From positions 1 to 34,851 of the forward strand of contig CAYRML010000010.1 of NCBI GenBank assembly GCA_964425485.1: DNA of 34,851 bases, read 5' to 3'. Below, piece after piece: positions 1 through 8,256 of this stretch. The position numbers and the translations under genes are program-made. The notes below the pieces were generated by a model that was not told the origin of the DNA, did no database searches, and worked only from the letters and a program-made list of their open reading frames with translations. How positions within the stretch are numbered: position 1 is the stretch's first letter; every line of letters starts with the position of its first letter. Origin of the DNA: CAYRML01 sp964425485 (GTDB lineage Bacteria; Bacillota; Dehalobacteriia; UBA4068).

Positions 1-1399
1 AACCTTGTTGGCCAGGGCCGTAGCTGGCGAAGCCGGGGTGCCGTTTTTCTCAATCAGCGGTTCCGATTTTGTGGAAATGTTTGTTGGCGTAGGTGCGTCA
101 AGGGTGCGCGATCTTTTTGAGCAGGCCAAAAAACATGCTCCCTGTATTATATTTATTGATGAAATTGATGCTGTGGGCCGGCAAAGAGGTGCCGGTTTAG
201 GTGGCGGCCATGATGAAAGAGAGCAGACGCTTAATCAATTGCTGGTGGAAATGGACGGTTTCTCCGCCAATGAGGGTATCATAGTGGTTGCAGCCACCAA
301 CAGACCGGATATTCTCGACCCAGCCTTGCTGCGTCCTGGGCGCTTCGACAGGGAAGTGACAGTGGATGTGCCCGATGTACTGGGCCGCAGGCAGATTTTG
401 GAGGTCCATGCCAAAGGCAAACCCATCGACAGCACGGTGGATTTTGATGTTGTAGCTCGCCGCACACCCGGATTTACCGGCGCCGATTTGGCTAATGTGA
501 TCAATGAGGCGGCTCTTTTAGCTGCTCGGCATAACAAAAAAACCATTGGCATGATGGATATGGATGCGGCGGCGGAAAGAGTTATCGCCGGGCCGGAGAA
601 AAAATCCCGTGTTATCAGTGAAAGGGAGAAAAAGCTGGTATCATATCATGAGGCCGGTCATGCTGTTGCTTCCTATTTCTTGCCTAATTCTGATCCTTTG
701 CATAAAATTTCTATTATTCCGCGTGGGCGTGCCGGCGGCTATACCTTGCTTTTGCCCAAAGAAGACCGCCGCTATGTGACCAAATCTCAGATGCTGGATG
801 AGTTGGTAATATATCTGGGCGGCCGGATGGCGGAAGAATTGGTGCTGAAAGATATCAGCACCGGCGCCCAAAACGATTTGGAAAGAGCCACAGAAATTGT
901 GCGCCAGATGATCACCCGTTATGGCATGAGCGAGGATCTGGGTCCTTTGACTTTTGGCAAGCGCACCGACACTGTCTTTTTAGGCCGGGATATTTCCCAG
1001 GAACGCAATTACAGTGAGGCTATTGCCTATGCCATAGACAAAGAAGCCCGTCAGATGATTGATGAGGCCTATACCAGAGGCAAAAATATACTCAGCGAAA
1101 ATATAGATAAATTGCATGCTGTGGCGGCCGCTCTGATGGAAAAAGAAACTTTGCAGGCGGAAGAATTCTATCAATTGATGAAAGGCGATAAAGATGCCGA
1201 AGACTTGACAGCGGATGATAGCGATAACGGCGCTTTGCCAATCCCCGATAGTAATGTGCAGGCAGCGCCCTGGCCCGCAGCGCCACAGCCGGAAAAGACT
1301 CGTCCCGAAGATATGTCGATTCAGGAAACAAGTGGGCAAAAAAAAGAGGATCAGAGTCCGGAGATCAACGTTCTGTATAGCCCTAAAGATGAGGATTGA
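1..1399 (+). CDS. ftsH: ATP-dependent zinc metalloprotease FtsH, 3' part
   Basis: Membrane-anchored AAA+ protease that extracts and degrades membrane and regulatory proteins. The gene enters from the left edge, and the first complete codon (ACC at 2-4) is the last residue of the Walker A motif GPPGTGKT, so the N-terminal membrane segments and most of Walker A lie outside the window. Visible are Walker B (IIFIDEIDAVGRQRG), the second region of homology (NRPDILDPALLRPGRFDR), the HEAGH zinc motif with catalytic Glu at about nt 647-661, and the downstream STGAQNDLERAT segment carrying the third zinc ligand. The last 65 or so residues are a polar, Pro/Glu/Asp-rich tail, usual for the family. The stop is TGA at 1397-1399. 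The glycine riboswitch follows, so the gcv genes are a separate unit. The TTG at 5 is an internal codon, not a start. Confidence 0.97.
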   Translation, partial: TLLARAVAGEAGVPFFSISGSDFVEMFVGVGASRVRDLFEQAKKHAPCIIFIDEIDAVGRQRGAGLGGGHDEREQTLNQLLVEMDGFSANEGIIVVAATNRPDILDPALLRPGRFDREVTVDVPDVLGRRQILEVHAKGKPIDSTVDFDVVARRTPGFTGADLANVINEAALLAARHNKKTIGMMDMDAAAERVIAGPEKKSRVISEREKKLVSYHEAGHAVASYFLPNSDPLHKISIIPRGRAGGYTLLLPKEDRRYVTKSQMLDELVIYLGGRMAEELVLKDISTGAQNDLERATEIVRQMITRYGMSEDLGPLTFGKRTDTVFLGRDISQERNYSEAIAYAIDKEARQMIDEAYTRGKNILSENIDKLHAVAAALMEKETLQAEEFYQLMKGDKDAEDLTADDSDNGALPIPDSNVQAAPWPAAPQPEKTRPEDMSIQETSGQKKEDQSPEINVLYSPKDED

Positions 1400-1454
1400 T
1401 AGTGGCAGGATTTTCCTTTTTTATGCAGAATTATGTCCTAAAATAAATATGAGG

Positions 1455-1660
1455 AATGATGGCTGTGGGAGATTGCCCTTGGCAGGCCGAAGAAGTAAAT
1501 GACGGAACAGTCGAACCGTCACGAATCTTTCAGGCTCCCGGACCGCGGTCGGACCGAACTCTGAAAAGACCCTTCTTTTAAGGGCACCGACGGAGCAAAC
1601 TCTTCGGAGCATAAACTCTCAGGTAAACAAACAGGGAGAAGACATGTTTCTTCTCCCTGT
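1455..1660 (+). promoter_or_regulatory. Tandem glycine riboswitch (two aptamers) of the gcv operon
   Basis: Two glycine-aptamer-like units lie upstream of gcvT. Aptamer 1 has P1 made of GGGAG (1467-1471) with CTCCC (1535-1539) and holds core elements such as GGCCGAAGAAGTAAA and TCTTTCAGG. Aptamer 2 has P1 made of CTCTG (1559-1563) with CAGGG (1632-1636) and holds GGGCACCGACGGAGCAAAC and AACTCTCAGG, close to the family consensus. The linker is short, as in tandem glycine switches. The 3' strand of aptamer-2 P1 is also the 5' strand of the terminator at 1631-1660. Glycine-stabilised P1 should therefore prevent the terminator from forming, giving an ON switch for glycine degradation. The fold is read by eye; the family and its role upstream of gcvT are established. 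Confidence 0.93.
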
Positions 1661-1670
1661 ATTTTTATAT
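1631..1670 (+). terminator. Riboswitch-controlled intrinsic terminator before gcvT
   Basis: A perfect 12-bp stem, ACAGGGAGAAGA (1631-1642) with TCTTCTCCCTGT (1649-1660), has a 6-nt loop and is followed by ATTTTTATATTT. Its 5' strand overlaps P1 of the second glycine aptamer, making it the expression platform. Confidence 0.92.
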
Positions 1671-1687
1671 TTAAAAGGAGTAAAGCC

Positions 1688-2800
1688 ATGAAAAAAACGG
1701 CATTATATGATGAGCACATAGCTTTGGGCGGTAAAATAGTCGATTTTGGCGGCTGGGCCTTACCTGTGCAATATTCTGGCATCCTGGCGGAGCATATGGC
1801 TGTACGACAGGCAGCAGGCCTTTTTGATGTCTCTCATATGGGAGAGATCATGATCGAAGGACAGGAGGCGGAGGCTTTTATTCAGCATCTGGTTACCAAT
1901 AATCTGGCGGGAGCCGAGGATGGACGCATCATTTATTCGCCCATGTGCTATGAAAACGGTACGGTGGTAGATGATGTGCTTATTTATCGTTATAATGGGC
2001 AAAAATATCTTATGGTGGTCAATGCCGCCAATACTGATAAAGATTGGCAATGGCTGCAAGATAAAAAAGATGATTTTAAAAAAGATGATTTTACTATAGG
2101 GCTAAAAAACATTTCTGATCAAATTTGCCAGCTGGCCTTGCAGGGCCCGCTTTCCGCCCAAATATTGGCTAAGGTCAGTGATGTTCCTGTATCGGAATTG
2201 CGCTTTTATCATTTTTATCCCCAGGCTCAGGTTTGCGGAGAGACTGTCTTGGTCTCCCGCAGCGGTTATACGGGCGAGGACGGTTTTGAGATATATGCGG
2301 ATGCCGAAGCTGCTGTGAGCATTTGGCGTGGTCTTTTAGCTGCCGGAGCGGATGAAGGTATACTGCCTTGTGGTTTGGGCGCGAGGGATACCTTGCGCTT
2401 TGAAGCAGCTTTGCCCCTTTATGGGCATGAAATATCGGCGGAAATTTTGCCGTTGGAAGCCGGTTTGGGCAAATTTGTTGATTTAAACAAAGCAGATTTT
2501 ATTGGCAAAGAAGCTTTGCATGCTGCTAAAACGGCAGGTATTATGCGTAAATTGGTGGGGCTGGAGATTATTGGCCGGGGTGTAGCCAGGGAGCAGTATG
2601 AAGTGCAAAAAGATGGTAAAACTATTGGTTTTGTGACCAGCGGCAGCTATGCACCCAGCTCGCAAAAAAACTTGGCCATGGCCTTGCTGAATATAGATTA
2701 TGCAAAAGAGGGGCAGACCGTTGATGTCATCATCAGAGGGAACGCTGTGGCAGCGGTGATAATCCCCAGGCCATTCCATGAAAAAAAATATAAAAAATGA
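1688..2800 (+). CDS. gcvT: Glycine cleavage system T protein (aminomethyltransferase)
   Basis: Transfers the methylene group from the aminomethyl-lipoyl arm of GcvH to tetrahydrofolate, releasing ammonia and forming 5,10-methylene-THF in the cytoplasm. The product is 370 aa, a normal length. Recognisable segments are the N-terminal LYDEHIALGGKIVDFGGWALP, the NAANTDKDW region with a conserved Asp, VSRSGYTGEDGFEIY, and CGLGARDTLRFEAALPLYGHE. The ATG at 1688 has the ribosome binding site AAAAGGAG about 7 nt upstream. It is the first gene behind the glycine riboswitch, and the stop TGA (2798-2800) is 13 nt before gcvH, consistent with one gcvT-gcvH-gcvPA-gcvPB transcript. Confidence 0.97.
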   Translation: MKKTALYDEHIALGGKIVDFGGWALPVQYSGILAEHMAVRQAAGLFDVSHMGEIMIEGQEAEAFIQHLVTNNLAGAEDGRIIYSPMCYENGTVVDDVLIYRYNGQKYLMVVNAANTDKDWQWLQDKKDDFKKDDFTIGLKNISDQICQLALQGPLSAQILAKVSDVPVSELRFYHFYPQAQVCGETVLVSRSGYTGEDGFEIYADAEAAVSIWRGLLAAGADEGILPCGLGARDTLRFEAALPLYGHEISAEILPLEAGLGKFVDLNKADFIGKEALHAAKTAGIMRKLVGLEIIGRGVAREQYEVQKDGKTIGFVTSGSYAPSSQKNLAMALLNIDYAKEGQTVDVIIRGNAVAAVIIPRPFHEKKYKK

Positions 2801-2813
2801 AGGGGGAATTTTT

Positions 2814-3191
2814 ATGAAAATTATAGCAGGATTGAAGTATAGTGATGAGCATGAATGGGTACGTGTGGAAGGTAATAAGGCCTATATTGGCATAACTGAT
2901 TATGCGCAGGAGCATTTAGGAGATATAGTTTTTGTGGAATTGCCGTCGCTTGGCGATACTTTGGATAAAGGTGATACCTTATGTGTGTTGGAAAGCGTTA
3001 AGGCTGCCTCCGATGTTTATTGTCCGCTGGCCGGAAAGATACTTGCCGTGAACGAGGCTCTGATAGATAATCCAGCTTTGATCAATGAAGATGCTTATGA
3101 AGCTTGGCTGGCTGTGCTGGAAATCTCTGATAAATCGGAATTAGCGGATTTGTTGAATGAGGCTGAATACGAGGAATTTTGTCAGGAATAG
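2814..3191 (+). CDS. gcvH: Glycine cleavage system H protein (lipoyl carrier)
   Basis: Small lipoylated shuttle of the glycine cleavage complex, moving the aminomethyl group from the P protein to the T protein and the electrons to the L protein. The 125-aa product matches the family length. The lipoylation site is Lys63 in LESVKAAS, preceded by the typical SDEHEWVRVEG opening and a DYAQEHLGDIVFVELP segment. I chose the ATG at 2814 because AAGGGGGA sits about 7 nt upstream. An in-frame ATG at 2778 would add 12 non-conserved residues, overlap gcvT and have no good ribosome binding site. No lipoate-attachment enzyme or L protein (lpdA) is seen in the window. Confidence 0.96.
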   Translation: MKIIAGLKYSDEHEWVRVEGNKAYIGITDYAQEHLGDIVFVELPSLGDTLDKGDTLCVLESVKAASDVYCPLAGKILAVNEALIDNPALINEDAYEAWLAVLEISDKSELADLLNEAEYEEFCQE

Positions 3192-3210
3192 AAAAAGAGG
3201 GTGTATATTT

Positions 3211-4557
3211 ATGCATAGATATAACGGTAATACTCCCCAAGAACAATCCGCCATGCTGGCGGCTTTAGGCCGGGAAAAGATAGAGGAACTTTTTTCATCT
3301 GTGCCGCCACAAATGGTTTTGCAGCGGCAATTGGATTTACCTTCTCCTTTAGCGGAGCAGGAGCTGAAGAATTATTTGCTTGATTTGGCCGATAAAAATT
3401 ATAATCTGCAGCAATATGCCTGTTTTCTTGGCGCCGGCGCCTATGACCGCTATATACCGTCTTTGATACATCATCTGACTTCTCGGCAGGAATTTCTTAC
3501 TTCCTATACCCCTTATCAGCCGGAAATCAGTCAGGGCACTTTGCAGGCCATTTTTGAATATCAGACTATGATCTGCCAGCTTACGGGTATGGAGGTGTCC
3601 AATGCTTCCATGTATGATGGGGCCAGTGCTTTGGCCGAGGCCGTTATCTGCGCGGCTTCGGCCCAAAGGAGACAGACGGTGCTGCTGTCGGCGGCTTTAC
3701 ATCCGCAATATCGGCGGACTGTCAGGACTTATTGCCGCTTTAATGGGCTGAAAATACAAGAGATCCCCCATGATAATGGTATCACCGACATGGCGGCTGT
3801 GCAGGCGGCTTTGAATAATGATGTGGCCGCTGTCGTCATCGGTCAGCCCAATTTCTTCGGCTTGGTAGAAGACGTCGCCTCTGTGGCCGAGGCGGCGCAT
3901 GCGGCTAAAGCTTTGCTGCTGGTCAGCGCCGACCCCATTGCCCTGGCCATCTTGGAAGCGCCAGGCAAACAGGGCGCCGATTTTGTGGTGGGCGAAGGAC
4001 AGCCTTTGGGTAATCCTCTGGGCTTTGGCGGCCCCTATTTGGGCTTTTTTGCTACCACACAAAAGTACCTGCGCCGCATGCCCGGCCGTATAGCCGGTAT
4101 GACTAAGGATAAAGAGGGCCAGAGAGGATTTGTGCTGACCATCCAGACCAGAGAACAGCATATAAGAAGGGAAAAGGCTACCTCCAACATTTGTTCTAAT
4201 CAGGCCTTATGCGCCTTGACGGCGGCTATTTATCTGGCCACTTTGGGTAAGGAAGGGCTGAAAAAAGTGGCGCAGCTGTCCATGGCCAAGGCTCATTATG
4301 CTTATGAGCAGCTCTTAAACAGCGGTCGCTTCCAACCGCTTTTTGCCGACAGGCCTTTCGTTTTTGAATTTGCCGTGCACACCGATCAGAATATAAAAGC
4401 ACTTAACTGGCGGCTTTTACAACATAAAATAATCGGCGGTTATAATTTGGCGGTTGACTATCCTCAGTTGGCCGGCGGCTGGCTTTTGGCCTGCACGGAA
4501 AAAAGAAGCAAGCAGGAAATAGACTTGCTGGTAGAAAAGGCGGGTGAGCTCGGGTGA
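3211..4557 (+). CDS. gcvPA: Glycine dehydrogenase (decarboxylating) subunit 1
   Basis: Subunit 1 of the PLP-dependent P protein, which decarboxylates glycine and loads the aminomethyl group onto GcvH. In this two-gene form GcvPA corresponds to the N-terminal half of single-chain GcvP. The 448-aa product has the normal length and typical segments: CFLGAGAYDRYIPSLIHHL, TPYQPEISQGTLQAIFEYQTMICQLTGM, NASMYDGASALAEA and GGPYLGFFATTQKYLRRMPGR. The ATG at 3211 follows AAGAGGG with 9-10 nt spacing. A longer in-frame start at 3157 would lie inside gcvH and adds unlike residues. It overlaps gcvPB by 4 nt (GTGA), indicating translational coupling of the two subunits. Confidence 0.97.
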   Translation: MHRYNGNTPQEQSAMLAALGREKIEELFSSVPPQMVLQRQLDLPSPLAEQELKNYLLDLADKNYNLQQYACFLGAGAYDRYIPSLIHHLTSRQEFLTSYTPYQPEISQGTLQAIFEYQTMICQLTGMEVSNASMYDGASALAEAVICAASAQRRQTVLLSAALHPQYRRTVRTYCRFNGLKIQEIPHDNGITDMAAVQAALNNDVAAVVIGQPNFFGLVEDVASVAEAAHAAKALLLVSADPIALAILEAPGKQGADFVVGEGQPLGNPLGFGGPYLGFFATTQKYLRRMPGRIAGMTKDKEGQRGFVLTIQTREQHIRREKATSNICSNQALCALTAAIYLATLGKEGLKKVAQLSMAKAHYAYEQLLNSGRFQPLFADRPFVFEFAVHTDQNIKALNWRLLQHKIIGGYNLAVDYPQLAGGWLLACTEKRSKQEIDLLVEKAGELG

Positions 4558-6032
4558 CAATTAACAAAAAAGTGGATTTGCTGTTTGAAAAATCGGCGCC
4601 GGGGCGCATGGCTTATTCTTTGCCTGATTTTGATGTGCCTTTTGTCGGCCCCCAGCAGTATATGCCCGCCCAGTGGCTGCGCAGCGAGGATGCTGATTTA
4701 CCGCAGCTGAGCGAGCTGGACGTGGTGCGCCATTATACGCAGCTTTCCCAGAAAAATTATGGGGTGGATGCCGGATTTTATCCTTTGGGCTCCTGTACCA
4801 TGAAATATAATCCGAAGCTCAATGAGGATATGGCGGCTTTAGCAGGTTTTGCCGAGACTCATCCTTGCCAAGATGAGCAGAGTGTGCAAGGCAATCTGAC
4901 TCTGATCTATCGTTTGCAGGAATTTTTGGCCGAAATAACCGGTATGGACGAGGTTTCTCTGATGCCAGCGGCCGGCGCTCAGGGTGAGATGGCCGGGTTG
5001 ATGATGATTAAGGCCTATCATGAGAGCCGCGGTGAACATAATCGCGATAAGATCCTGGTGCCCGATTCTGCTCATGGCACCAATCCGGCCTCTGCCGTAC
5101 TGGCCGGCTGCTCTATCATCGAAGTTAAAACAGATGCTTTCGGCGGTGTTGATTTGCAAGATTTACGGGCTGTCACTGGGCAAAACACCGGCCAGATCGC
5201 TGGCTTGATGCTGACTAATCCCAACACTTTGGGGCTGTTTGATGAAAATATTGGGCAAATCGCCGAGATTATTCATGAGGAAGGCGGCTTATTGTATTAT
5301 GACGGAGCCAATGCTAATGCCATTATGGGCATCAGCCGACCCGGCGATATGGGATTTGATGTGGTACATCTCAATTTGCATAAGACTTTTTCCACACCTC
5401 ATGGCGGCGGCGGTCCGGGAGCCGGGCCTGTGGCTGTCAAAAAGAAGCTGGAGCCTTTTTTGCCCATACCCATTATCGTTAAAGAGGGGGACCTCTATCA
5501 TCTGCAATATGAGCGGCCTATGTCTATTGGCCAGGTCAAGGCTTTTTACGGCAATTTCTTAGTAGCAGTTAAGGCTTTTGCCTATATTCTATCCATGGGC
5601 GCGGAAGGGCTGAAAGAAGCTTCGCAAGGGGCCGTGCTTAACGCCAATTATATAATGGAAATGCTGAAAGATGATTTTTATCAGCCTTTTGCCAAAACCT
5701 GCATGCATGAATGCATCCTTTCCGGCAAAAAACAAAAAGAGGCCACAGGTGTGACTGCGTTGGACATAGCTAAAAGGCTGCTGGACTTTGGTTATCATCC
5801 GCCAACCATCTACTTTCCACTAATCGTGGATGAGGCCTTGATGATAGAGCCGACGGAGAGCGAAAGCAAAGCCACCATCGATGAGTTTATCACGGTCATG
5901 AAAAATATCGCTCAGGAAGCTATCGATGATCCGGAGCTGGTAAAATCGGCCCCGCACCAGACCCCAGTCAAAAGGCTGGACGAAGTGGCGGCGGCCAGAA
6001 ATCCCATCCTGATCTGGCAGCCAGCTGAATAG
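4554..6032 (+). CDS. gcvPB: Glycine dehydrogenase (decarboxylating) subunit 2
   Basis: Catalytic PLP-carrying half of the two-subunit glycine decarboxylase, 492 aa. The PLP lysine is Lys277 in HLNLHKTFSTPHGGGGPG. Other family blocks are YPLGSCTMKYNPK, SLMPAAGAQGEMAGL, VPDSAHGTNPASA and MLTNPNTLGLF, and a C-terminal stretch with HPPTIYFPLIVDEALMIEPTE. The start is GTG at 4554, overlapping the gcvPA stop (GTGA); no strong ribosome binding site is visible, as expected for coupled re-initiation. A palindromic terminator follows 4 nt after the stop, closing the operon. Confidence 0.97.
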   Translation: MTINKKVDLLFEKSAPGRMAYSLPDFDVPFVGPQQYMPAQWLRSEDADLPQLSELDVVRHYTQLSQKNYGVDAGFYPLGSCTMKYNPKLNEDMAALAGFAETHPCQDEQSVQGNLTLIYRLQEFLAEITGMDEVSLMPAAGAQGEMAGLMMIKAYHESRGEHNRDKILVPDSAHGTNPASAVLAGCSIIEVKTDAFGGVDLQDLRAVTGQNTGQIAGLMLTNPNTLGLFDENIGQIAEIIHEEGGLLYYDGANANAIMGISRPGDMGFDVVHLNLHKTFSTPHGGGGPGAGPVAVKKKLEPFLPIPIIVKEGDLYHLQYERPMSIGQVKAFYGNFLVAVKAFAYILSMGAEGLKEASQGAVLNANYIMEMLKDDFYQPFAKTCMHECILSGKKQKEATGVTALDIAKRLLDFGYHPPTIYFPLIVDEALMIEPTESESKATIDEFITVMKNIAQEAIDDPELVKSAPHQTPVKRLDEVAAARNPILIWQPAE

Positions 6033-6036
6033 ACAT

Positions 6037-6068
6037 AAAAAAGCTATGGTTTAAACCATAGCTTTTTT
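6037..6068. terminator. Palindromic intrinsic terminator after gcvPB
   Basis: A 32-nt perfect palindrome has arms AAAAAAGCTATGGTTT and AAACCATAGCTTTTTT. It forms a GC-containing stem with A- and T-runs on both sides, so it can work in either direction. It ends the gcv operon. Confidence 0.9.
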
Positions 6069-6145
6069 ATGGGAATAAATATAGTATTTTGTTGATAAAT
6101 GGAGTAAAATAGAAAAAGCAATAAATTAGGAAAAGAGGTAAGCCG

Positions 6146-7333
6146 ATGGAGCCAAATTTACGTCTTTTGCCGATAAAAAATCCGGAAGAGCTAAGCCTGA
6201 AGATGTCGGATATCGGTGTCAGCCCAACAGGCTGCCGGATGATGTGCGATAAGGGCATTTTATATGCCATGCAGGCCGATGATCTGTCTGTGTCGGCGGC
6301 TTTGATCTTAAAACAGGAACTGTTGGCCATTGGTGGCGAGGCGGCTGTGCATGAAAAAGTTATTGTCCATGGGGTGGAAAAAAGCTCTGTCATCCTTTTG
6401 GCCACCATAGCCCAATATCGACTTTTGGCGCAAAAATTACAGCAGCAGCAATTTGGGCTGCCCGGTCTGGGGCAGGAAATATTGCATTTGCTAGCGGCTT
6501 GCCAAAGGTCTACGCATAGTATTATCGGAGCCAGAAAAAGTCTGATCTGCGGAGGAAAAACCCTTGTTATGGGCATAGTAAATATAACGCCGGATTCTTT
6601 TTATGATGGTGGTTGTTATTTGGAACCGACCGCAGCCATCGAACATATCCTGGCCATGGCTGAAGCCGGTGTGGATATAATCGATATCGGCGGCGCTTCC
6701 AGTCGTCCCGGCAGCAGTCCCCTGCCCGCCCAAGTGGAGATAGAGCGCATCTTGCCTGTGATCGAAGCTGTGGCGCCGTTGGTAACTCAGCCCATATCCG
6801 TAGATACTGATCAGGCGCAAGTGGCCGAGGCGGCTTTAGCCGCCGGCGCCGATATCATCAATGATATCAGCGGTTTGCAGGATGATGCTATGCTGAAATT
6901 GGCCCTGCATGAGAGGGCTCCGGTCATAATCATGCATAATAGCCGGGGCTTGGAGCATGGCCCGGATATTATGTCTGAGATCATAGCATTCTTCCGCCGG
7001 ACTATTGCTAAGGCCAAAGAGGCCGGGATCAAAGATGAGCAAATCATCATTGATCCGGGCTTGGGTTTTGGCAAGAATACGGAGCAAAACCTCATCATCC
7101 TACGTGATCTTAGCCAGTTGCGCGGATTGGACTATCCGATTCTGATTGGTGCTTCCAATAAAAGGTTTGTTGGCGATATCTTACAGCTGCCGCTGGAGCG
7201 GCGCCTTTCCGGATCTACGGCTGTGGCAACCGTAGCTGCTTGCCATGGTGCGGATATAGTGCGCGTGCATGATTTTGTCTCTATGATGCAGGCGGCTAAA
7301 ATGACTGATGCTATCAGGAGGGGTAAAAAATGA
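6146..7333 (+). CDS. folP: Dihydropteroate synthase with N-terminal extension
   Basis: Condenses p-aminobenzoate with 6-hydroxymethyl-dihydropterin diphosphate in folate synthesis; target of sulfonamides. The product is 395 aa, longer than the roughly 270-aa core. The catalytic TIM barrel starts near residue 135 (GKTLVMGIVNITPDSFYDGG), followed by DIGGASSRPGSSP, the ISVDTDQ strand, DIINDISGLQ, IIDPGLGFGK and a GASNKRF segment. The first 130 or so residues form an additional domain seen in some anaerobic Firmicutes folP genes; its function is unknown to me. The ATG has AAAGAGG about 8 nt upstream. The stop overlaps the folB start (ATGA). Confidence 0.95.
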   Translation: MEPNLRLLPIKNPEELSLKMSDIGVSPTGCRMMCDKGILYAMQADDLSVSAALILKQELLAIGGEAAVHEKVIVHGVEKSSVILLATIAQYRLLAQKLQQQQFGLPGLGQEILHLLAACQRSTHSIIGARKSLICGGKTLVMGIVNITPDSFYDGGCYLEPTAAIEHILAMAEAGVDIIDIGGASSRPGSSPLPAQVEIERILPVIEAVAPLVTQPISVDTDQAQVAEAALAAGADIINDISGLQDDAMLKLALHERAPVIIMHNSRGLEHGPDIMSEIIAFFRRTIAKAKEAGIKDEQIIIDPGLGFGKNTEQNLIILRDLSQLRGLDYPILIGASNKRFVGDILQLPLERRLSGSTAVATVAACHGADIVRVHDFVSMMQAAKMTDAIRRGKK

Positions 7334-7701
7334 GCAAATATAAAGATAAAATTATTTTGCCACAAATGACTTTTATGGGCAGACATGGCGTTTGCCCGCA
7401 GGAAAAAGAAGAAAAACAGGCCTTTATTATAGATATGAAGCTGTATTTGGATTTGGCTACAGCCGCGGCGGAAGATGATCTGAATTTAACGCTGGATTAT
7501 GGCAAAATTTATTTACAGGTGCGGGAAATCGTGGAAAATAACAGTTATAATTTGCTGGAACATTTAGCTCATCAAATTATAAAACTGGCTCTTAGCTATC
7601 CGCAGGTGAAGAAAGTCAAAGTGCGGGTGGAAAAACCGGCGGCCAAGGCCGGCAATGCGGAATTCAGAGCGCAAGTGGCTCTGGAAAGGGAAAGAGATTG
7701 A
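7330..7701 (+). CDS. folB: Dihydroneopterin aldolase
   Basis: Converts 7,8-dihydroneopterin to 6-hydroxymethyl-7,8-dihydropterin and glycolaldehyde. The 123-aa length is typical. Family marks are MTFMGRHGVCPQEKEEKQ with the active-site Glu region, LDYGKIYLQVREIVENNSYNLLEHLA, and the C-terminal VRVEKPAAKAG with the conserved Lys. The start ATG overlaps the folP stop by 4 nt and is preceded by AGGAGGGG. It ends one base into the folK start codon, so folP-folB-folK are translationally coupled. Confidence 0.95.
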   Translation: MSKYKDKIILPQMTFMGRHGVCPQEKEEKQAFIIDMKLYLDLATAAAEDDLNLTLDYGKIYLQVREIVENNSYNLLEHLAHQIIKLALSYPQVKKVKVRVEKPAAKAGNAEFRAQVALERERD

Positions 7702-8222
7702 TGGCGGAGCGGATTTTCCTGGCTTTGGGCAGCAATTTAGGCGACCGTTTGTCTTATTTGCAGCAGGCGGTGGACAAGCTTAGCCGCACCGAAGGATTAT
7801 CGCTGATAAAAAAATCTTCTGTTTATCGTACCTTAGCTTGGGGCGTGCGGGATCAGACCGATTATTATAATGCAGTGATAGAGATGCTTTGCCAGCCCTC
7901 TGCTCCTCAGTTATTACAGACAGTACAAAGAATAGAGTTGGATCTGGGCAGAGAAAGACATCATAAATGGGCCGCACGCACTTTGGATATCGATATCCTG
8001 CTTTTTGGCGGGCAGCAGCTAGAAAGCGAAGATTTGACGGTGCCCCATCCTTTGCTGTCTCAGCGGCTGTTTGTGCTTTGCCCTTTGGCGGAATTGGCAC
8101 CAGAGATGGTTGTTCCCGGCTTAGGTAGAGTTGATGTTTTGCTGCAAAAGCAATTACAATATGAAAAGAAAGAAAATATTAAAAACAAGATTGAGCAAAT
8201 TTTACTGCCTTCTCAATGGTAA
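7701..8222 (+). CDS. folK: 2-amino-4-hydroxy-6-hydroxymethyldihydropteridine diphosphokinase
   Basis: HPPK transfers pyrophosphate from ATP to hydroxymethyl-dihydropterin, supplying the substrate of FolP. The product is 173 aa, usual for the family, with the opening FLALGSNLGDR and the signature RERHHKWAARTLDIDILLFG followed by VPHPLLSQRLFVLCPLAELAP. I chose ATG 7701, which overlaps the folB TGA by one base (TGATG). A TTG three bases earlier is a less likely start. The last 20 or so residues are lysine-rich and not conserved. Confidence 0.95.
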   Translation: MAERIFLALGSNLGDRLSYLQQAVDKLSRTEGLSLIKKSSVYRTLAWGVRDQTDYYNAVIEMLCQPSAPQLLQTVQRIELDLGRERHHKWAARTLDIDILLFGGQQLESEDLTVPHPLLSQRLFVLCPLAELAPEMVVPGLGRVDVLLQKQLQYEKKENIKNKIEQILLPSQW

Positions 8223-8256
8223 AGATATAGATCAAAATAAATAAGAGGAAGCTATT

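Noticed and set aside
235..552. Long minus-strand frame opposite ftsH, and similar antisense frames opposite gcv, gat, guaA, metE and iscS genes
   Set aside because: They are mirror frames of conserved proteins, without ribosome binding sites or recognisable motifs.
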